Assembly (NCBI GenBank): GCA_001600095.1
Contig: BCIX01000001.1
Span: forward strand, 1 to 64,000
Direction of reading: 5' to 3'
DNA: 64,000 bases
Origin: Bullera alba
Taxonomy: Eukaryota > Basidiomycota > Tremellomycetes > Tremellales > Bulleraceae
In this document: positions 26,816 through 37,685 of the stretch, in pieces
How positions within the stretch are numbered: position 1 is the first letter of the stretch
Layout of the letters: the number at the start of each line of letters is the position of its first letter
Made by a program: the position numbers and the translations under genes
The notes under the pieces: generated by a model
The model's database searches: none
What the model was told of the DNA's origin: nothing
The model's input: only the letters and a program-made list of their open reading frames with translations

Positions 26816-27807
26816 CTACTTCTGCCACGATTCCCTGATCAACAGCTTGACGGAGCGAGTAGGGATTTGGAATTTCTCGTTGAGTGTCATCTCGGGCTTC
26901 AGATCGAACACATCCTCCGCAAACATCCTCCCAAAAGCAGCAAACATCCTCTGGAGGACGGGCTTCGGAAAGAACTTGTACGCGGGGATGTGGGAGGGTA
27001 GCTCGGTGATTTGTCCCTGGCTGAGGATTTCGAGTGAGTCGTGATGAACAGTAAACTTGGTGCCCTTGGTCTCCTCCACGATAGCAAGGAACTCGTTCCA
27101 GCTGATCTTATCACCGATGATGTAAGACGCCTTCTCCCAGTCGGTCGTGTTTACGAGCTGGGTGACGCACTTTGCCGCATCCCAGGTGTGAGTAAAGACG
27201 ACCTTGTTGTTGCCAGTACCGGGGATCGCAGCTGTATCGGCGGCGATATCGAGGACCAGGGCCATGGGCGAAATGTAGGTCGGCACCTTGGGAGTCCAGA
27301 AATCGCTGAAGAAGCCGGTATACACCGCGGTGTACTCGAGCGAGGTAGACTCGAGAGCGTCCAGAATAGCGATCTTGAACTTGGCATGGGGAAAGTATTC
27401 GGTGATCCTGCTCATCAGCAAGAGTCGTGGCTCTGACTCACTCTTTGGTCAACTCGGTACCCCAGATACTAGGAATGAAGCGTTTGGTGACTTTCGAGTG
27501 CTCAGCCGCTTTGATCAAGGCAAGCTCATTGTCCGGACCGGTGGTCGAGCTGATAGCGCTGATGACAGTGCCAACGCTGTTGCTCTCGAGCAGAGAGGTC
27601 AAGGCGGCGACGTCGTCATAGGAGGCCGCGAGGATTCTGGCACCGATGGTCTTCTCCTTATCAGGGGTGGACTGTTGATCAGCTGAGTTCACATGACGCA
27701 CTCACCTCTCTCGCCAGAATCATCACGTCTGAACCTTGAGCCACGAGAGCGTCGACAATAGCTCGACCGAGTTTGCCGGTTCCTCCGGCGACAGCGATAG
27801 TGGACAT
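26816..27807 (-). CDS. NmrA-like NAD(P)-binding protein
   Basis: Atypical short-chain dehydrogenase of the NmrA/isoflavone-reductase-like group. These bind NAD(P) and act either as reductases or as redox sensors of transcription. Exon 1 (27807-27706) encodes MSTIAVAGGTGKLGRAIVDAL, a dinucleotide-binding GxxGxxG loop. Exon 2 starts at 27671 (STPDKEK) and ends ELTKE; exon 3 continues ITEYFPHAKFK to the stop. Other family features are VISAISS, KRFIPSIWGTE, and the YTAVYTGFFSDFW segment in the position where reductases keep substrate-site residues. About 308 aa. The typical active-site Lys of isoflavone reductases (in PSxFG/K) is not evident. A TATATATA box lies about 110 bp upstream. Confidence 0.85.
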
Positions 27808-28705
27808 GATAATACGGGGGTAGGTAGTGGATGGGAAACGATGACGGGATAAGCTGAAGCTGGGGAGATATGACGATGCGTCTACACGATCAGCTGGAGC
27901 AGAGTTCTGGTCGAGGTATATATACAGGAACGTGCCTGGCGATCAGTCACTCAAGATGGATCTGAGATCTGGTCCGATCACCGAGGATCACCGAGCACCA
28001 TACAGAGACCTATCCGAGGCGTACTGAGCGCTTATCCATCCCTCGGGCATGGATCTGAGATCTCGACTGGTCAACGTGATTGTGTCGATCAATGAGGTCG
28101 GCGACCGAAGGTAATCTCACAGCTCGCAGCAGCAGTACGGCCGAGCGGAGGCGGGAGATGCTGATCAAGCGGATCGCATGGCGCACTGGTGCTTCGAGCT
28201 GTTTCGAGGATGGCGGGAGGAGCATAACGTAGCAGGATCTATGTTGGGCGGAAACAAGTAACAACGTGAGGTCAACACCTGGTAAGTAAGCGGTTTGTAG
28301 GAGTGCTGCGGCCACCGAGCTTCGGACTTACTGAGCGGACCGGAGGACGAGGGTTACCTGAGGATCTGAGGAGTACGCCCAGCATGACCGGCAAGCCACA
28401 TGCAGCTCTCTCATAGCCTCTGAGTGCTCGAAAGTACTTCATATGTAACTTGCGATGGTAGATCCAGCCGGCAGAAACTGGGGCGGAATCTCGGTACTCT
28501 TGACAGATGTACTCGTTGATCTGCGCGTCAAGTGGGAAAGCGAGCCTTGAACGGACCTCACTCGGAGTGTGTTCGAGCCTCTGGAGCACCAATTACAGCT
28601 CAGCCTTCGGTAGCTTCAGGCAGACTGTCAAAGATAGATCATGATACCCGCTTACATAGACCGACCAACAGTACAAGACTACAAGCTGTTTGCCCAACTC
28701 TACCC
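27808..28705. other. Intergenic; NmrA promoter and MFS 3' flank
   Basis: No gene recognised in about 0.9 kb. A TATATATA box for the NmrA gene lies at 27917-27924. Open frames at 28010-28592 are short, overlap on both strands and show no domain. Confidence 0.5.
27917..27924 (-). promoter_or_regulatory. TATA box of the NmrA-like gene
   Basis: TATATATA (self-complementary) lies about 110 bp upstream of the NmrA-like start codon at 27807, the distance seen for other TATA boxes in this window. Confidence 0.45.
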
Positions 28706-30397
28706 CTACTCGTCCTCCTCAAGACTGATGACAGTCTTCTCGAACTGCCTCGCCGGTACACCTCTCTTGAACATGATGTCAATCTCTCGGTAAGATCTGC
28801 CCTTCATCTCAGGAAGGCAGAAGTACGCGGTGATGAGCGTAGCGAGCGCTGTTCCACCCCAGACGTAACCGCACTTTCCACCGACTGATCGTCAGCAGAG
28901 CTCAGAAGATGGTTGTACTCACGATTACCGCCAGTAGGGTTGAGCATGTAGGAACCGACTGATTGTCAGTCATATTAACTTCAGGTAGACTCACGGAAGA
29001 TGCAAGGAATCTCGATAATGTAGTAGGAAGCTCGACCAATACCCGTCGTAAGCGGCCTGAGCCTGATGGCAGACGTCTCGGCGATGATACACCAAGACAC
29101 TGGGGCAGCGGCAAAGGTGAAGATGACCGAGACGATGAGACCGAAGGAAGCCTGGGCGTTGTTGGCGGCATTGGAAACACCGACACTCGCTGCGATACCG
29201 AGGGCGAAGAGCATGACCACGTTGAATGCCGTACCCCAGAGGTAGATTGGCCTTCGACCAAAGTAGGTAGTGAGCACCCAGGACGCCATGACAAAGACCA
29301 TCTGGAGCGCAGAGGTGATCAAACCGAGGGCGAAAGCTGTGTTGGTCTTCATACCGGCTTGCTCGAAGAAGTAAACGGCTTGGTTGGCGATGAGGTTACC
29401 AGCGAGGTTCTGGGCGGCGTAGATACCACAGACGATAGCAGTTCTCCTCAAGTCGGATCCCTTGAACAGCTCGATGTAGTTTGGCGAAGAAGCCGCTTCG
29501 TTCTCGACAACTCGTCGCATCATGGCTACCGACTCGCCAGCGTTGTTGAGCGACTTTCGACCTAGACGTTCGATGGATCGTGCCGCTTGGTCGAACTTGC
29601 CCTTTCGAACGAGCCACCAGGGGGATTCTGGAGCCAAGAAGATGAGGATGGCGAGGGGTGTGGGGAACATCCATTGAAGAGCGATGGGGATTCTAAAGTC
29701 AGCTCCGTTCATCGAAAATGACTCACTTGTATGCCTCCTTGCCATCATGGGTGTTGTACACATACGTCACGGCTCCGACGATGATACTGCCAATGGCCCA
29801 GAACATCTGGAGTACCTGCGTAGCTGGAGCTCGAAGTCGGAGTGGAACAATCTCACTGCAGTAGGCTGGGGCGTTGGCGATGAAGATACCCCATGGGATA
29901 CCCTCGGCGAGTTGTCCCACGAAAAACACCGGAAGGGAGTTGGCGAAGAACATGATGAAGATGGTGGCGTTGAGCGACATGAGACCAGTGAGAGTCGCCC
30001 ATCGGTAACCGATTCGACTCGTTAGGGGTCCAGCGAGGAAGACTCCGATCAATGCGCCGAGTTGACCCGAAACTTGAAGTGCGGACTGCCATTTCGTCTC
30101 GATAACAAACTTGCCAGCGGCGTCGGCGACACCAAATCTGTCTCTAAAGGCGGGCAAAGCGATGAAATTACCGATCAGGAAAACATCGTAGCTCTCCATA
30201 ATTATAGTACAGGACATGACAAAGGCCCAGAAGCAGGCCATGGGGTATGCCTTGGCCGCCTCGAGCACCGTCATGTTGTGTTCGGCCGTCTCCGCCTCGA
30301 TGGCATCGGCCCGGAAGTTGGCCTCGGTCTTGAGGTCGTCCACATGCTCGACCTGGTTCTTCTCCGAGTGGGGCTGGATGTCGACGAGTTCGCTCAT
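28706..30397 (-). CDS. MFS sugar transporter (MAL/alpha-glucoside type)
   Basis: Second sugar permease of the window, clearly of the fungal maltose-permease type. An acidic 55-residue N-terminal tail is followed by MESYDVFLIGNFIALPAF in TM1, then TSRIGYRWAT, QLAEGIPWGIFI (the PESPWWLVRKG partner half), and IPIALQWMFPTPLAI, which is the standard MAL signature. PESPWWLVRKGKFDQAARSIERL precedes the central loop. The second half has YFGRRPIYLWG and AETSAIRLRPLTTGIGRASYY; the C terminus reads PEMKGRSYREIDIMF. The main exons are 30397 to ~29726 and ~29695 to ~28994, then two or three short ones to the stop at 28706. It is divergent from a reductase-like SDR across 0.93 kb. Only about 30% like the first MFS gene by eye, so not a recent duplicate. 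Confidence 0.92.
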
Positions 30398-31326
30398 CGT
30401 GGGTGGAGTAGAGGATGGAGTGTGTGGGGGTGGGGAACCATCCTGGAGTCGTTCGTTATATCTGGTGTAGGTGTTGCGCTCGAGTTGTCATCATTCACAG
30501 TGACTCACAGACGCATGTACAACCGGATAGCCTGAGCCCCGGACGGAGAACCCCCCGGTTCACCGAGGTCCAGAGACATATGGCAGAAGGTGTTGCGTGG
30601 CATCATGGTGCCGCGTGATCTGATGAGGTGGTTATTGGCGAAACTTGCCGGTTGTTGGAACTTTGGGACTAGTCTATATTTAGTCAGTGATCGGTGTGGA
30701 GGCGGCTGGGCCTCAGTGTGGGCCCTCGGGGTATCGAGACGCCGAGTTCCGCCACTATAAGCAGGTTTGTAACCGGTGGCTGCGGTGACGAGCGGAACGC
30801 TAGCTGAGATTGAATTGGACGCTGAAGATGTCTGTGACAGTTCGCCTGGAGCCGTCACGAGCTACTACCGGTTGTACACTACCGATCGGCATAAGCATAA
30901 CCCTGTCAGCCAGAACTTGCCGCTCTCGGCGAGATGCTACGAGATGAGTTGCGGAGGGGAATGGAGTCGAGCGATCGATCTCAACGACTCTGGCACCTGC
31001 CGGAGCGCGGACTGCACGAGTGGACACGTGCTGGCTAGCTAGGGGAGTTTCTTAGGACAGCGCGAAGCTGGAAACCATACTGGGCGAGTCAGACGAGCCC
31101 AAGAGAGTGCGAGATGGGTCATGACGAGGTTGAAGACCTCCTGAAATTTGGTCGGTGTACGTAATTACCAATCTCGGTAATAGTTTCAACTGGGATCAAA
31201 TTTGATTACAGATTTTAGGTTCCTGATTACCCCTTGTCACTACCCCTAATACCCTCACTCAAATGCATGCTGCGGCCCGGAAATCTCGCAACTACAACTT
31301 GCTCTTGCTCACCCACTTTGCCCACC
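30398..31326. promoter_or_regulatory. Divergent promoter: MFS transporter / SDR
   Basis: A 929-bp gap between the start codons of the MFS permease (-) and the reductase-like SDR (+). It holds several CGG/CCG triplets. An AT-rich run with TTACCAATCTCGGTAAT lies at about 31162-31180, an inverted repeat (ATTACC ... GGTAAT), about 150 bp before the SDR start. An overlapping minus-strand open frame at 30505-30858 shows no domain and is rejected. Confidence 0.45.
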
Positions 31327-32334
31327 ATGAACAGCGCAACAACCGTACTCGTCACCGGCGGCTCTGGCTTCATAGGCTCTCACTGCATCAACCAGCTACT
31401 CTCGGCGGGATACACGGTCCGCACGACGGTCCGGTCGTTGGCAAAGGAGGAGCAAGTTCGGAAACAAGTCACCCCCGAGTCAAACGCCGGACGGCTGGAT
31501 TTCTACGAGGCGGAACTGCTCAGCGACAAAGGATGGACTGAAGCGACCACTGGTTGTGACTATGTGCTGCATGTCGCAAGTCCATTCCCTCCATCGGCAC
31601 CGAAGACACCCGACGAACTGGTCAAGCCCGCTCTAGAGGGGACGCTACGAGTTCTTCGACATGCACTTGCCGCGGGCGTGAAGAGAGTCGTCCTCACCTC
31701 GTCCTTTGTTGCGATTGGCTATGGCAAGGAGAATCGAGGCAAGGTTCTCGACGAGAGCGACTGGACAGACCCGGATTCCAGCTCGACAATGGCGTATCCA
31801 AAGTCCAAGACTGTAGCAGAGCTCGCCGCGTGGGATTTCGTCAAGCAGCATCCCGAGCTGGAGCTTTCGACGATCAACCCGGTGCTCGTCACTGGTCCGC
31901 TTTTGCCAGGGACGAAAGACCTCGGAACGTCGATTGGAATGATCAAGAATATTGCCTCGGGCAAACTCCCTGCAGCACCAGTGGTCAGCATCGGCGCAGT
32001 AGACGTGAGAGATGTCGCAGCACTCCATCTCCTCGCCATGACTAGACCAGAAGCCAAGGGCGAGAGGTTCCTCGCTATCGCTGGAAACGGCGATTTCGTC
32101 TCGCTACAGGACTTTGCCAAGGTGCTCAACAAGTCGATGTGGACTCTACCCGACTGGGTGATCAAAGCTGGTGCCTATGTCTCCGCCGAGTTGGCAGGTC
32201 TACTGCCTGAGATCGGTACTAAGAGGAAGGCTACCAATGCAAAGGCCAGGAAGGTACTGAGCTACGAGTTTAGGACATGGGAAGAATCAGTCTTGGCCAC
32301 AGTAGAGAGTCTCAAGACCGAACATCTCTTATAG
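31327..32334 (+). CDS. Dihydroflavonol-reductase-like NAD(P) SDR
   Basis: Extended SDR of the DFR/GRE2-like group; fungal members reduce aldehydes and ketones (for example methylglyoxal) with NADPH. Single exon, 335 aa. MNSATTVLVTGGSGFIGSHCI contains the TGxxGxxG cofactor loop; HVASPFP, VLTSSFVAIGYG (catalytic Ser), and YPKSKTVAE (catalytic Tyr-x3-Lys) complete the active site. INPVLVTGPLL and VDVRDVAALH are typical of the family. In-frame ATGs upstream (31234, 31264) precede a non-family stretch; 31327 places the Rossmann strand at the usual position. It is divergent from the MAL-type permease and ends 52 bp from the CNT gene stop. Confidence 0.93.
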   Translation: MNSATTVLVTGGSGFIGSHCINQLLSAGYTVRTTVRSLAKEEQVRKQVTPESNAGRLDFYEAELLSDKGWTEATTGCDYVLHVASPFPPSAPKTPDELVKPALEGTLRVLRHALAAGVKRVVLTSSFVAIGYGKENRGKVLDESDWTDPDSSSTMAYPKSKTVAELAAWDFVKQHPELELSTINPVLVTGPLLPGTKDLGTSIGMIKNIASGKLPAAPVVSIGAVDVRDVAALHLLAMTRPEAKGERFLAIAGNGDFVSLQDFAKVLNKSMWTLPDWVIKAGAYVSAELAGLLPEIGTKRKATNAKARKVLSYEFRTWEESVLATVESLKTEHLL

Positions 32335-32385
32335 TTGGAAGCATGGGTATGCATCCCTAGTTACAATTGGTTCAGACCAAGTACC

Positions 32386-34233
32386 CTACGAAGCCGCAGA
32401 TGGAGGCAAAAAGCTCGAAGACTGAGTGGTGATGACCAACCCGGCAATCGAGGCCGAGGTCAACGTCGCAAAGACACCGGAGATGAGAGCAGAAACGGCG
32501 AGCTTGGCGATATCACCGCCTCGCTTCGGTGCGAATTGGGAGAGGATACCGATTTGGATACCGAGCGAGCCAATGTTTCCAAAGCCGCAGCACGCATAAG
32601 TCGCAATGAGCTGAGATCGGGGGGTGAGGTTGGCGTAGGTGGCGCTGGTAGCGAGTGCAGAGAAGGCATTGTACTCGTTCTAAACGTCAGCGATGAAACG
32701 ATGTGTCAAACTCACCGTGATGACCTTCTCAGCGATCAACCTTCCAACAAGGAGAATATCGTTTCCTTCCCTGCTCACACCCATCAAGAAGGCGACTGGG
32801 TAAAAGGCGTAGCCGAAGATGGTCTGAAGAGTGAGGAGAGGCGAGTTGATGTTGAGGTATCGACCCCACCAGGTCATCAATCCGTTGATCAAGCCGACCA
32901 GTGCGATGATGCAGAGAAGCGAGGCGACGATACTCCAGGCGATCTGGATACCGAGCTGAGCTCCCTTGGCAAAGGCGTGAAGAGCGTTCTCCGACTTGTC
33001 CTCCTTGTCCTCTGGCACAGTGACTGATCCCGCAGTCAAAGCCTCCTCCACCTCGGGGTATCGCAGCTTGGAAATGGCGAGCGAAGCCGGGATCGACATG
33101 ATACACGATGACACCAGTACCTCGGGGTTGAGACCGAGACCGATGTAGCCGACGAGGACAGATCCAGAGATCGTGGCGAAACCGCAAGTCATGATCTGGT
33201 GTAGCTCGGCTTTGGTCATCAATGGGACGAAAGGTCTGACGAGCATTGCGGATTCTCCCTGGCCAATGAAAGGGGTAGCGGCAGCGACGACGGCCTCGGC
33301 ACCAGTGACTCCCATGGCCCAGAAGACGAATGTGGCAAACTTGCGGACGAACCACTGGATAAAGCCGACGTAGTAAAGGACTTGGACGACGGAGATGAAG
33401 AAGATGATGGCGGGGATGACTCCGAAGAAGAACATGCCGAGGTTGGCGACGTCGGGGTTGGTGATGAAGGCGACACCGTCTTTCGCAAAGCCGAGTAGGT
33501 CACCAGCTCGGTCGGCGATAAACTTGAAGATATCGTATCCGACCTTGGTTCGGAGCACGAACAGACCAACAATGTACTGTGACAACATGCCGACGATGAC
33601 GGTTCGCCAGTTGACAGCTCTTCGATGTTTGCTGGTCAACCAGAAGGCGAAAAGGATGACTGCAAGACCGAATAGACTGACAGCTCGGTTCGCTCTCGAG
33701 TTGTCGGCGGTCTCCTCAGAGGCAAAGGATCCAACGAGGATGGCGGCGATAGCAACGGCGGCTCCACATAGCGTCCTGAATCGCTCCGGAATCCTGTCGT
33801 AGACGACGACGGCGGTGTGCTGCCAGAGCTTCTGGATTGGGACAGAGATGTATCTGACCGAGATGTAGAACGTGATGATTCTCAGCGTGATAGCGAGCCA
33901 TAGGAGGAAGGGAACGACCCAGTTCTTGTCGTTTCGGTGAAGGATGAGCGAGGCGATCCACCAGCCGGTGAACAAGAGGAGGATAAAGGCGTGAATGAAA
34001 GGTCGTCTGTATCGCTGGTATCGACCGAATCGTCCGCTCGACTCTTGATGTGACTCTGTCTCGAGAGGTGGAGCACTGCCGACATAGACCTCTCCGTCGA
34101 CACTGCTCTTCTCCTCATACTTGCTTGGCGACTCTTGGTCTCGGTGCTGCTGAGCCTCCAGAGTCGCTGGCTCGATGTAGGGCGAGGTCGTGTTGGCGGT
34201 AGCGCCGGAGGCGACGGCTGCGTTGGCCTGCAT
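32386..34233 (-). CDS. Concentrative nucleoside transporter (CNT/SLC28)
   Basis: Predicted cation-coupled uptake of nucleosides across the plasma membrane. A first exon (34233 to about 32712) and a second (about 32678 to 32386) give about 604 aa. A ~75-residue hydrophilic N-terminal tail precedes the helices. CNT motifs are GVIPAIIFFISVVQVLYY, VTGAEAVVAAATPFIGQGESAMLVRPF and MTCGFATISGSVLVGY. After the intron, EYNAFSAL and LIATYACCGFGNIGSLGIQIG hold the conserved C-terminal CGFANFxSIGI-like signature. The ~20-residue charged loop VPEDKEDKSEN lies before the last helices. Convergent with the SDR gene with 51 bp between the stops, so the 3' UTRs must overlap. Confidence 0.94.
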
Positions 34234-36074
34234 GACTGGCGTGTCTAGCTGAAGTGGTGGGCTGTGTGTTACTCACTCGGTCAGACGATCTCTTATACGA
34301 GGACAGAAGACACCCCGGCTAGGTCGAAACTTTTTCATAACCATGCTTCTCTCGCTCTCGGAATTCACCGCGTATCCCCGGTCTCCACAAGGTGCCAAGC
34401 GAGCCTCCGATAGCAATCGTCCGCGCAGGCTCAGTGCGGCGGCCTGGACTGGGTGGAGAACGGAGCCAGGTCAGAGGGAGAGAGCGGGAGGAGCGCAGAG
34501 GATGTGTGTCATTACGGTATCGATTGGACGCGCATGGTATCGCATGGTGCATGAATGAAGATCTGGAAACATGCGAGATTAAACCTGCAGGGTGGGTATC
34601 CCGCCGGCCACCGGCTTGATGCCCAACTTGGCGATCACGGCGCAGCAACAGGAGAGAACAGGAGACTAACCAGGACTAACCAGGCGGAGCTCCGAGTTGT
34701 ACGGGAAGACGATCGAGATAAGGTCATGTGAGCTCGCAACCAATCACCACCCGACGAACACGGATCAGGCTCGTATGCAACTGCCAACTTGCGATCTTCT
34801 GGGCTCTCGGATTTGCACTTCTACTCAACGAGAGGACGTCCTTGACGCTGCGATAAGTCTACGATAACATCCGCAGAGATTGTTACTACGACCAATCCTC
34901 GACGCCCACAGGCTCCTCGCCGTTATCTCTCGCTCAATCAGGATGTCTCGGCTTGTCTGGGCGTCAGCGCCGCGCGAAACACATGCAGCACTCGCCCAGC
35001 CCTCGGAACGATGAACCCTTTCACTCGGACAATCCGAAGGATAGCCATGGAGCGATGCTCACGAAGAAGCCAGCGTACTCTGTGTACTCTGACTACTCTG
35101 CCCAGTTCCTGACCGACGGGCTGAGTCTTTACAGTATATCGAGACATCACTCATTCAGCGCTTCTCTCGGATATCAGCTGTAGTCGAAGAGGGCACATTA
35201 CGACAGCTTATACGTTCCTAGAGAGCCAATAGACCAGCCTGGAAGACGGATGACAGAGCTGATATTAGGGAGATCAAGATAAGGACAACTCGTGTTTCTC
35301 CGACGATACAATGTCAACTCGGAACCCAGATCCACGCGAGTACCGCCTGGAATCATCTCGCCCTTGAGAGAGACTTGGCATGGGCAGCGAGGATGATGAG
35401 GATACCGAGGATCACGAGTCTGGAGTCGGGGCTATCGCACACATCGCTCTCAGCTCAATCGAGCCAAACCGCCCAAACCGACCAAACCACGAACCTCCTT
35501 CGTCCTATTTCATTGACAGTCAACCACCAGAGGGTACAGCTGAAAGCGCTTGTGACCAGGGTGGAATTTGACGGAGAGGCAGTCGCTCGAGTTGACCTCG
35601 GCTTTTTAGACTAAGTAGACCAAGAGTGTCACTGATTGATCGGTATCGTCGACTCTGGCTTTTGGGAATTACACCTACACTCCCTCCATTCAACATGGTC
35701 TACATCGCACTCGAGGCACAAGCAATCTCTACTTTCGATGATCGCTCTCTAGTGACAACCCGTATCGTCGTAATCTAAGGCCATGCATGGAGTGAAGAGG
35801 ATATGGACTGAGTACCTTGTATGGTCACGTGCTAGCTGTAGTAAGGCTGATTGAGCAGCTCAACCTCTCGAACATGTAGACTCGAGAGATCCGATCGACA
35901 TCTTCGGCATCCTCGATCCTGGTCAGTCACCCCTGCCCAGGGGTGAAAGCTCATGACAGCTGAGCGCTGATAGAGTGCACCGAAGGTAGAACGATGCCAA
36001 GGATACTGGAATGCATTCAATCATTGTTTCCTATTCACCTTTTTCACTCGCAGTCCATCCGATGATCCTCACAT
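34234..36074. other. Long intergenic region without recognised gene
   Basis: About 1.84 kb. I see only short frames, for example 35380-35571 (63 aa, acidic, MGSEDDEDTEDHESG) and 34938-35150, none with a recognisable domain or splice partners. The left part is the promoter of the CNT gene; the right part lies downstream of the NmrA-like gene. A short gene or non-coding RNA cannot be excluded. Confidence 0.45.
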
Positions 36075-37028
36075 CTACACCTTGGCCAAAGCCACGTCCA
36101 GCTCGTCGATTGCGGATCGCTTTGGCGCATACAACTTGGCGAGCTCAGGGCTGGTGGGGTCTACTTCGACAGACGCCGATCCATTGAATCCAGACACAGG
36201 TGCTTGTGCGAGCGAAGGAAGGACGTTGGCGGGGAATGCAGCTTTGACGCCGGGCGACTCCAACCACGACTTGTCCTTATAAGTCACATCCTCGACCTTT
36301 GTCCCAGCATGCTTCTCCACAAGATCTACCATGTCCTTGCCGGTGATGTTGGTAGGACCGACGACGACATACTTCTTGCTGTGATGCGGAGTGGTGTCGT
36401 CGAGACCAAGTAGGTGAGCGGCGGCGATACCGACCTCGACAGAGTTGACGACAGCGACGGGTGCATCTTTGGCGACGATCAACTTCAGAGGTTGTTGTTT
36501 TCCGGTCTTCCTGAATGCTTCGAGCCAGCCGGTGAGAACTGGAGCAAAGTGTCCCGTGAAGACATTTGGTTGGAGAGAAGTCCAGCCCATCGCCTTGAAC
36601 TCTGGTTGCTCGAGCATAGTCTCGATCGCCCAGTGCTCTCTCGCGTAGAAGACCTTGGTGTTTGGCGCAACGTTTCCCTTGGTGGTCGAGATCTTGACCG
36701 CGTATTTGACTCCAGCCACGAGAGCGTAGTTGAGAAATAGGGATTCGTCGGTGAAGTGATTGGTACCATTGTGCGGAGCGATGAACAGTCTCTCTACTTG
36801 GTGATCCTTGAGCCACTCATCGGTGATCATCGTCCAATCCTTCTCGATCATCTCGACATGAGGCAGCTCCGATAGCTCCTTCGCCTTGGAACCAGTCTTG
36901 TCGCGGGTGAGTCCGATGATGCGGTATTCGCTGAGTTTCTGGCTCGACTTGATAGTCTTGGAGAGGGTTTCGATCACTCCTACGCCGGTGTTACCGGTAG
37001 CGCCGACGACGAGGATAGTGGGAGACAT
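36075..37028 (-). CDS. NmrA-like NAD(P)-binding protein
   Basis: Second NmrA/NAD(P)H-binding family protein, single exon, 317 aa. MSPTILVVGATGNTGVGVIETL is the GxxGxxG Rossmann start. VERLFIAPHNG, YAVKISTTKGNV and ARE-HWAIETMLEQ (in the position of the helix after the active-site strand) fit atypical SDRs. PNVFTGHF corresponds to the conserved PxxFMxN segment. The C-terminal part is variable. It shares little with the NmrA-like protein at 26.8-27.8 kb beyond the fold, so it is not a recent copy. Its promoter carries two copies of a CCGATCGG-centred repeat (37214 and 37419). Confidence 0.88.
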   Translation of the reverse strand: MSPTILVVGATGNTGVGVIETLSKTIKSSQKLSEYRIIGLTRDKTGSKAKELSELPHVEMIEKDWTMITDEWLKDHQVERLFIAPHNGTNHFTDESLFLNYALVAGVKYAVKISTTKGNVAPNTKVFYAREHWAIETMLEQPEFKAMGWTSLQPNVFTGHFAPVLTGWLEAFRKTGKQQPLKLIVAKDAPVAVVNSVEVGIAAAHLLGLDDTTPHHSKKYVVVGPTNITGKDMVDLVEKHAGTKVEDVTYKDKSWLESPGVKAAFPANVLPSLAQAPVSGFNGSASVEVDPTSPELAKLYAPKRSAIDELDVALAKV

Positions 37029-37685
37029 GATGTCTACGATTGGTGCGGGGGTGGGAAAATCGATTTTACGAGTTCTTTGAGTGCGGTTTGAATATAAGAC
37101 TGAGGGATGGGGAAAAGAGAAAGAAGTGGGCGAGGGACTCTGGTATAAGTACCCGAGTGCGAGGGGGTAAGAACTGACAGGCTGACTAACCTAGAGTCGA
37201 AAACAACAGGCAAGTCCGATCGGATCCTTTAGCCCGGCGGTCATCAGCTCCACGATCCAGTCACCGCATGACGAGACCCGTCAGACTCAAGTCGTCCCCT
37301 GTGGAAGCCTGTGAGGGTCTTTTTATCCGATGCAATGCCAGAGCTCGTCGTTGTGCAACAGTCCAAGCACTTGCAAGATGGCACAAGCAAAAGTCAGCCA
37401 TACCTGAATTCCTCAAAGTCCGATCGGAAACTTTGAATCAGCCCGGCGGGCACCGGCTCCACCCGGCCGGAGCAATTGGCGCTTGAGTGTGAGATCTCTC
37501 AACTGCTCTGCTCAACGATCTCTACAACTTGCTCGGTGCCTATGCCCACACCCGCTGCCAATGCACATGACGTCGCATCTCAGATACAAACGCCGAAGAG
37601 TACGTCAGATCGCAGAGCTGACGACACGCTTCCCTTCGAGGGAATTTGATTGAAACTTGACCCAAAAGAATACCCGATAAGACGC
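37029..37685. promoter_or_regulatory. NmrA promoter with repeated palindrome
   Basis: 657 bp between the NmrA-like start and the LPMO-like stop. TCCGATCGGA, a perfect 10-bp palindrome, occurs at about 37214-37223 and again at 37419-37428. Both copies continue with CTTT, then AGCCCGGCGG and GCTCCAC. A TATA-like run (TTATATTC on the minus strand) is near 37090. Confidence 0.5.
37214..37428. repeat. Two direct copies of a CCGATCGG-centred element
   Basis: Copy 1 starts near 37211 and copy 2 near 37416, about 205 bp apart. Each is about 45 bp: AGTCCGATCGGA, a short spacer with CTTT, AGCCCGGCGG, then CA.C.GCTCCAC. The palindrome holds CCG-N2-CGG triplets, a Zn2Cys6-type pattern. Confidence 0.6.

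Noticed and set aside
28902..29565. Frames on both strands within the second MFS gene
   Set aside because: They are shadows of the MFS coding frame, which shows the complete MAL signature.
30505..30858. Minus-strand open frame in the permease/SDR promoter
   Set aside because: Short, Pro/Ser/Arg-rich, without domain or splice signals.
31645..32165. Minus-strand frames opposite the SDR gene
   Set aside because: Shadow frames; the + strand gene has all SDR motifs.
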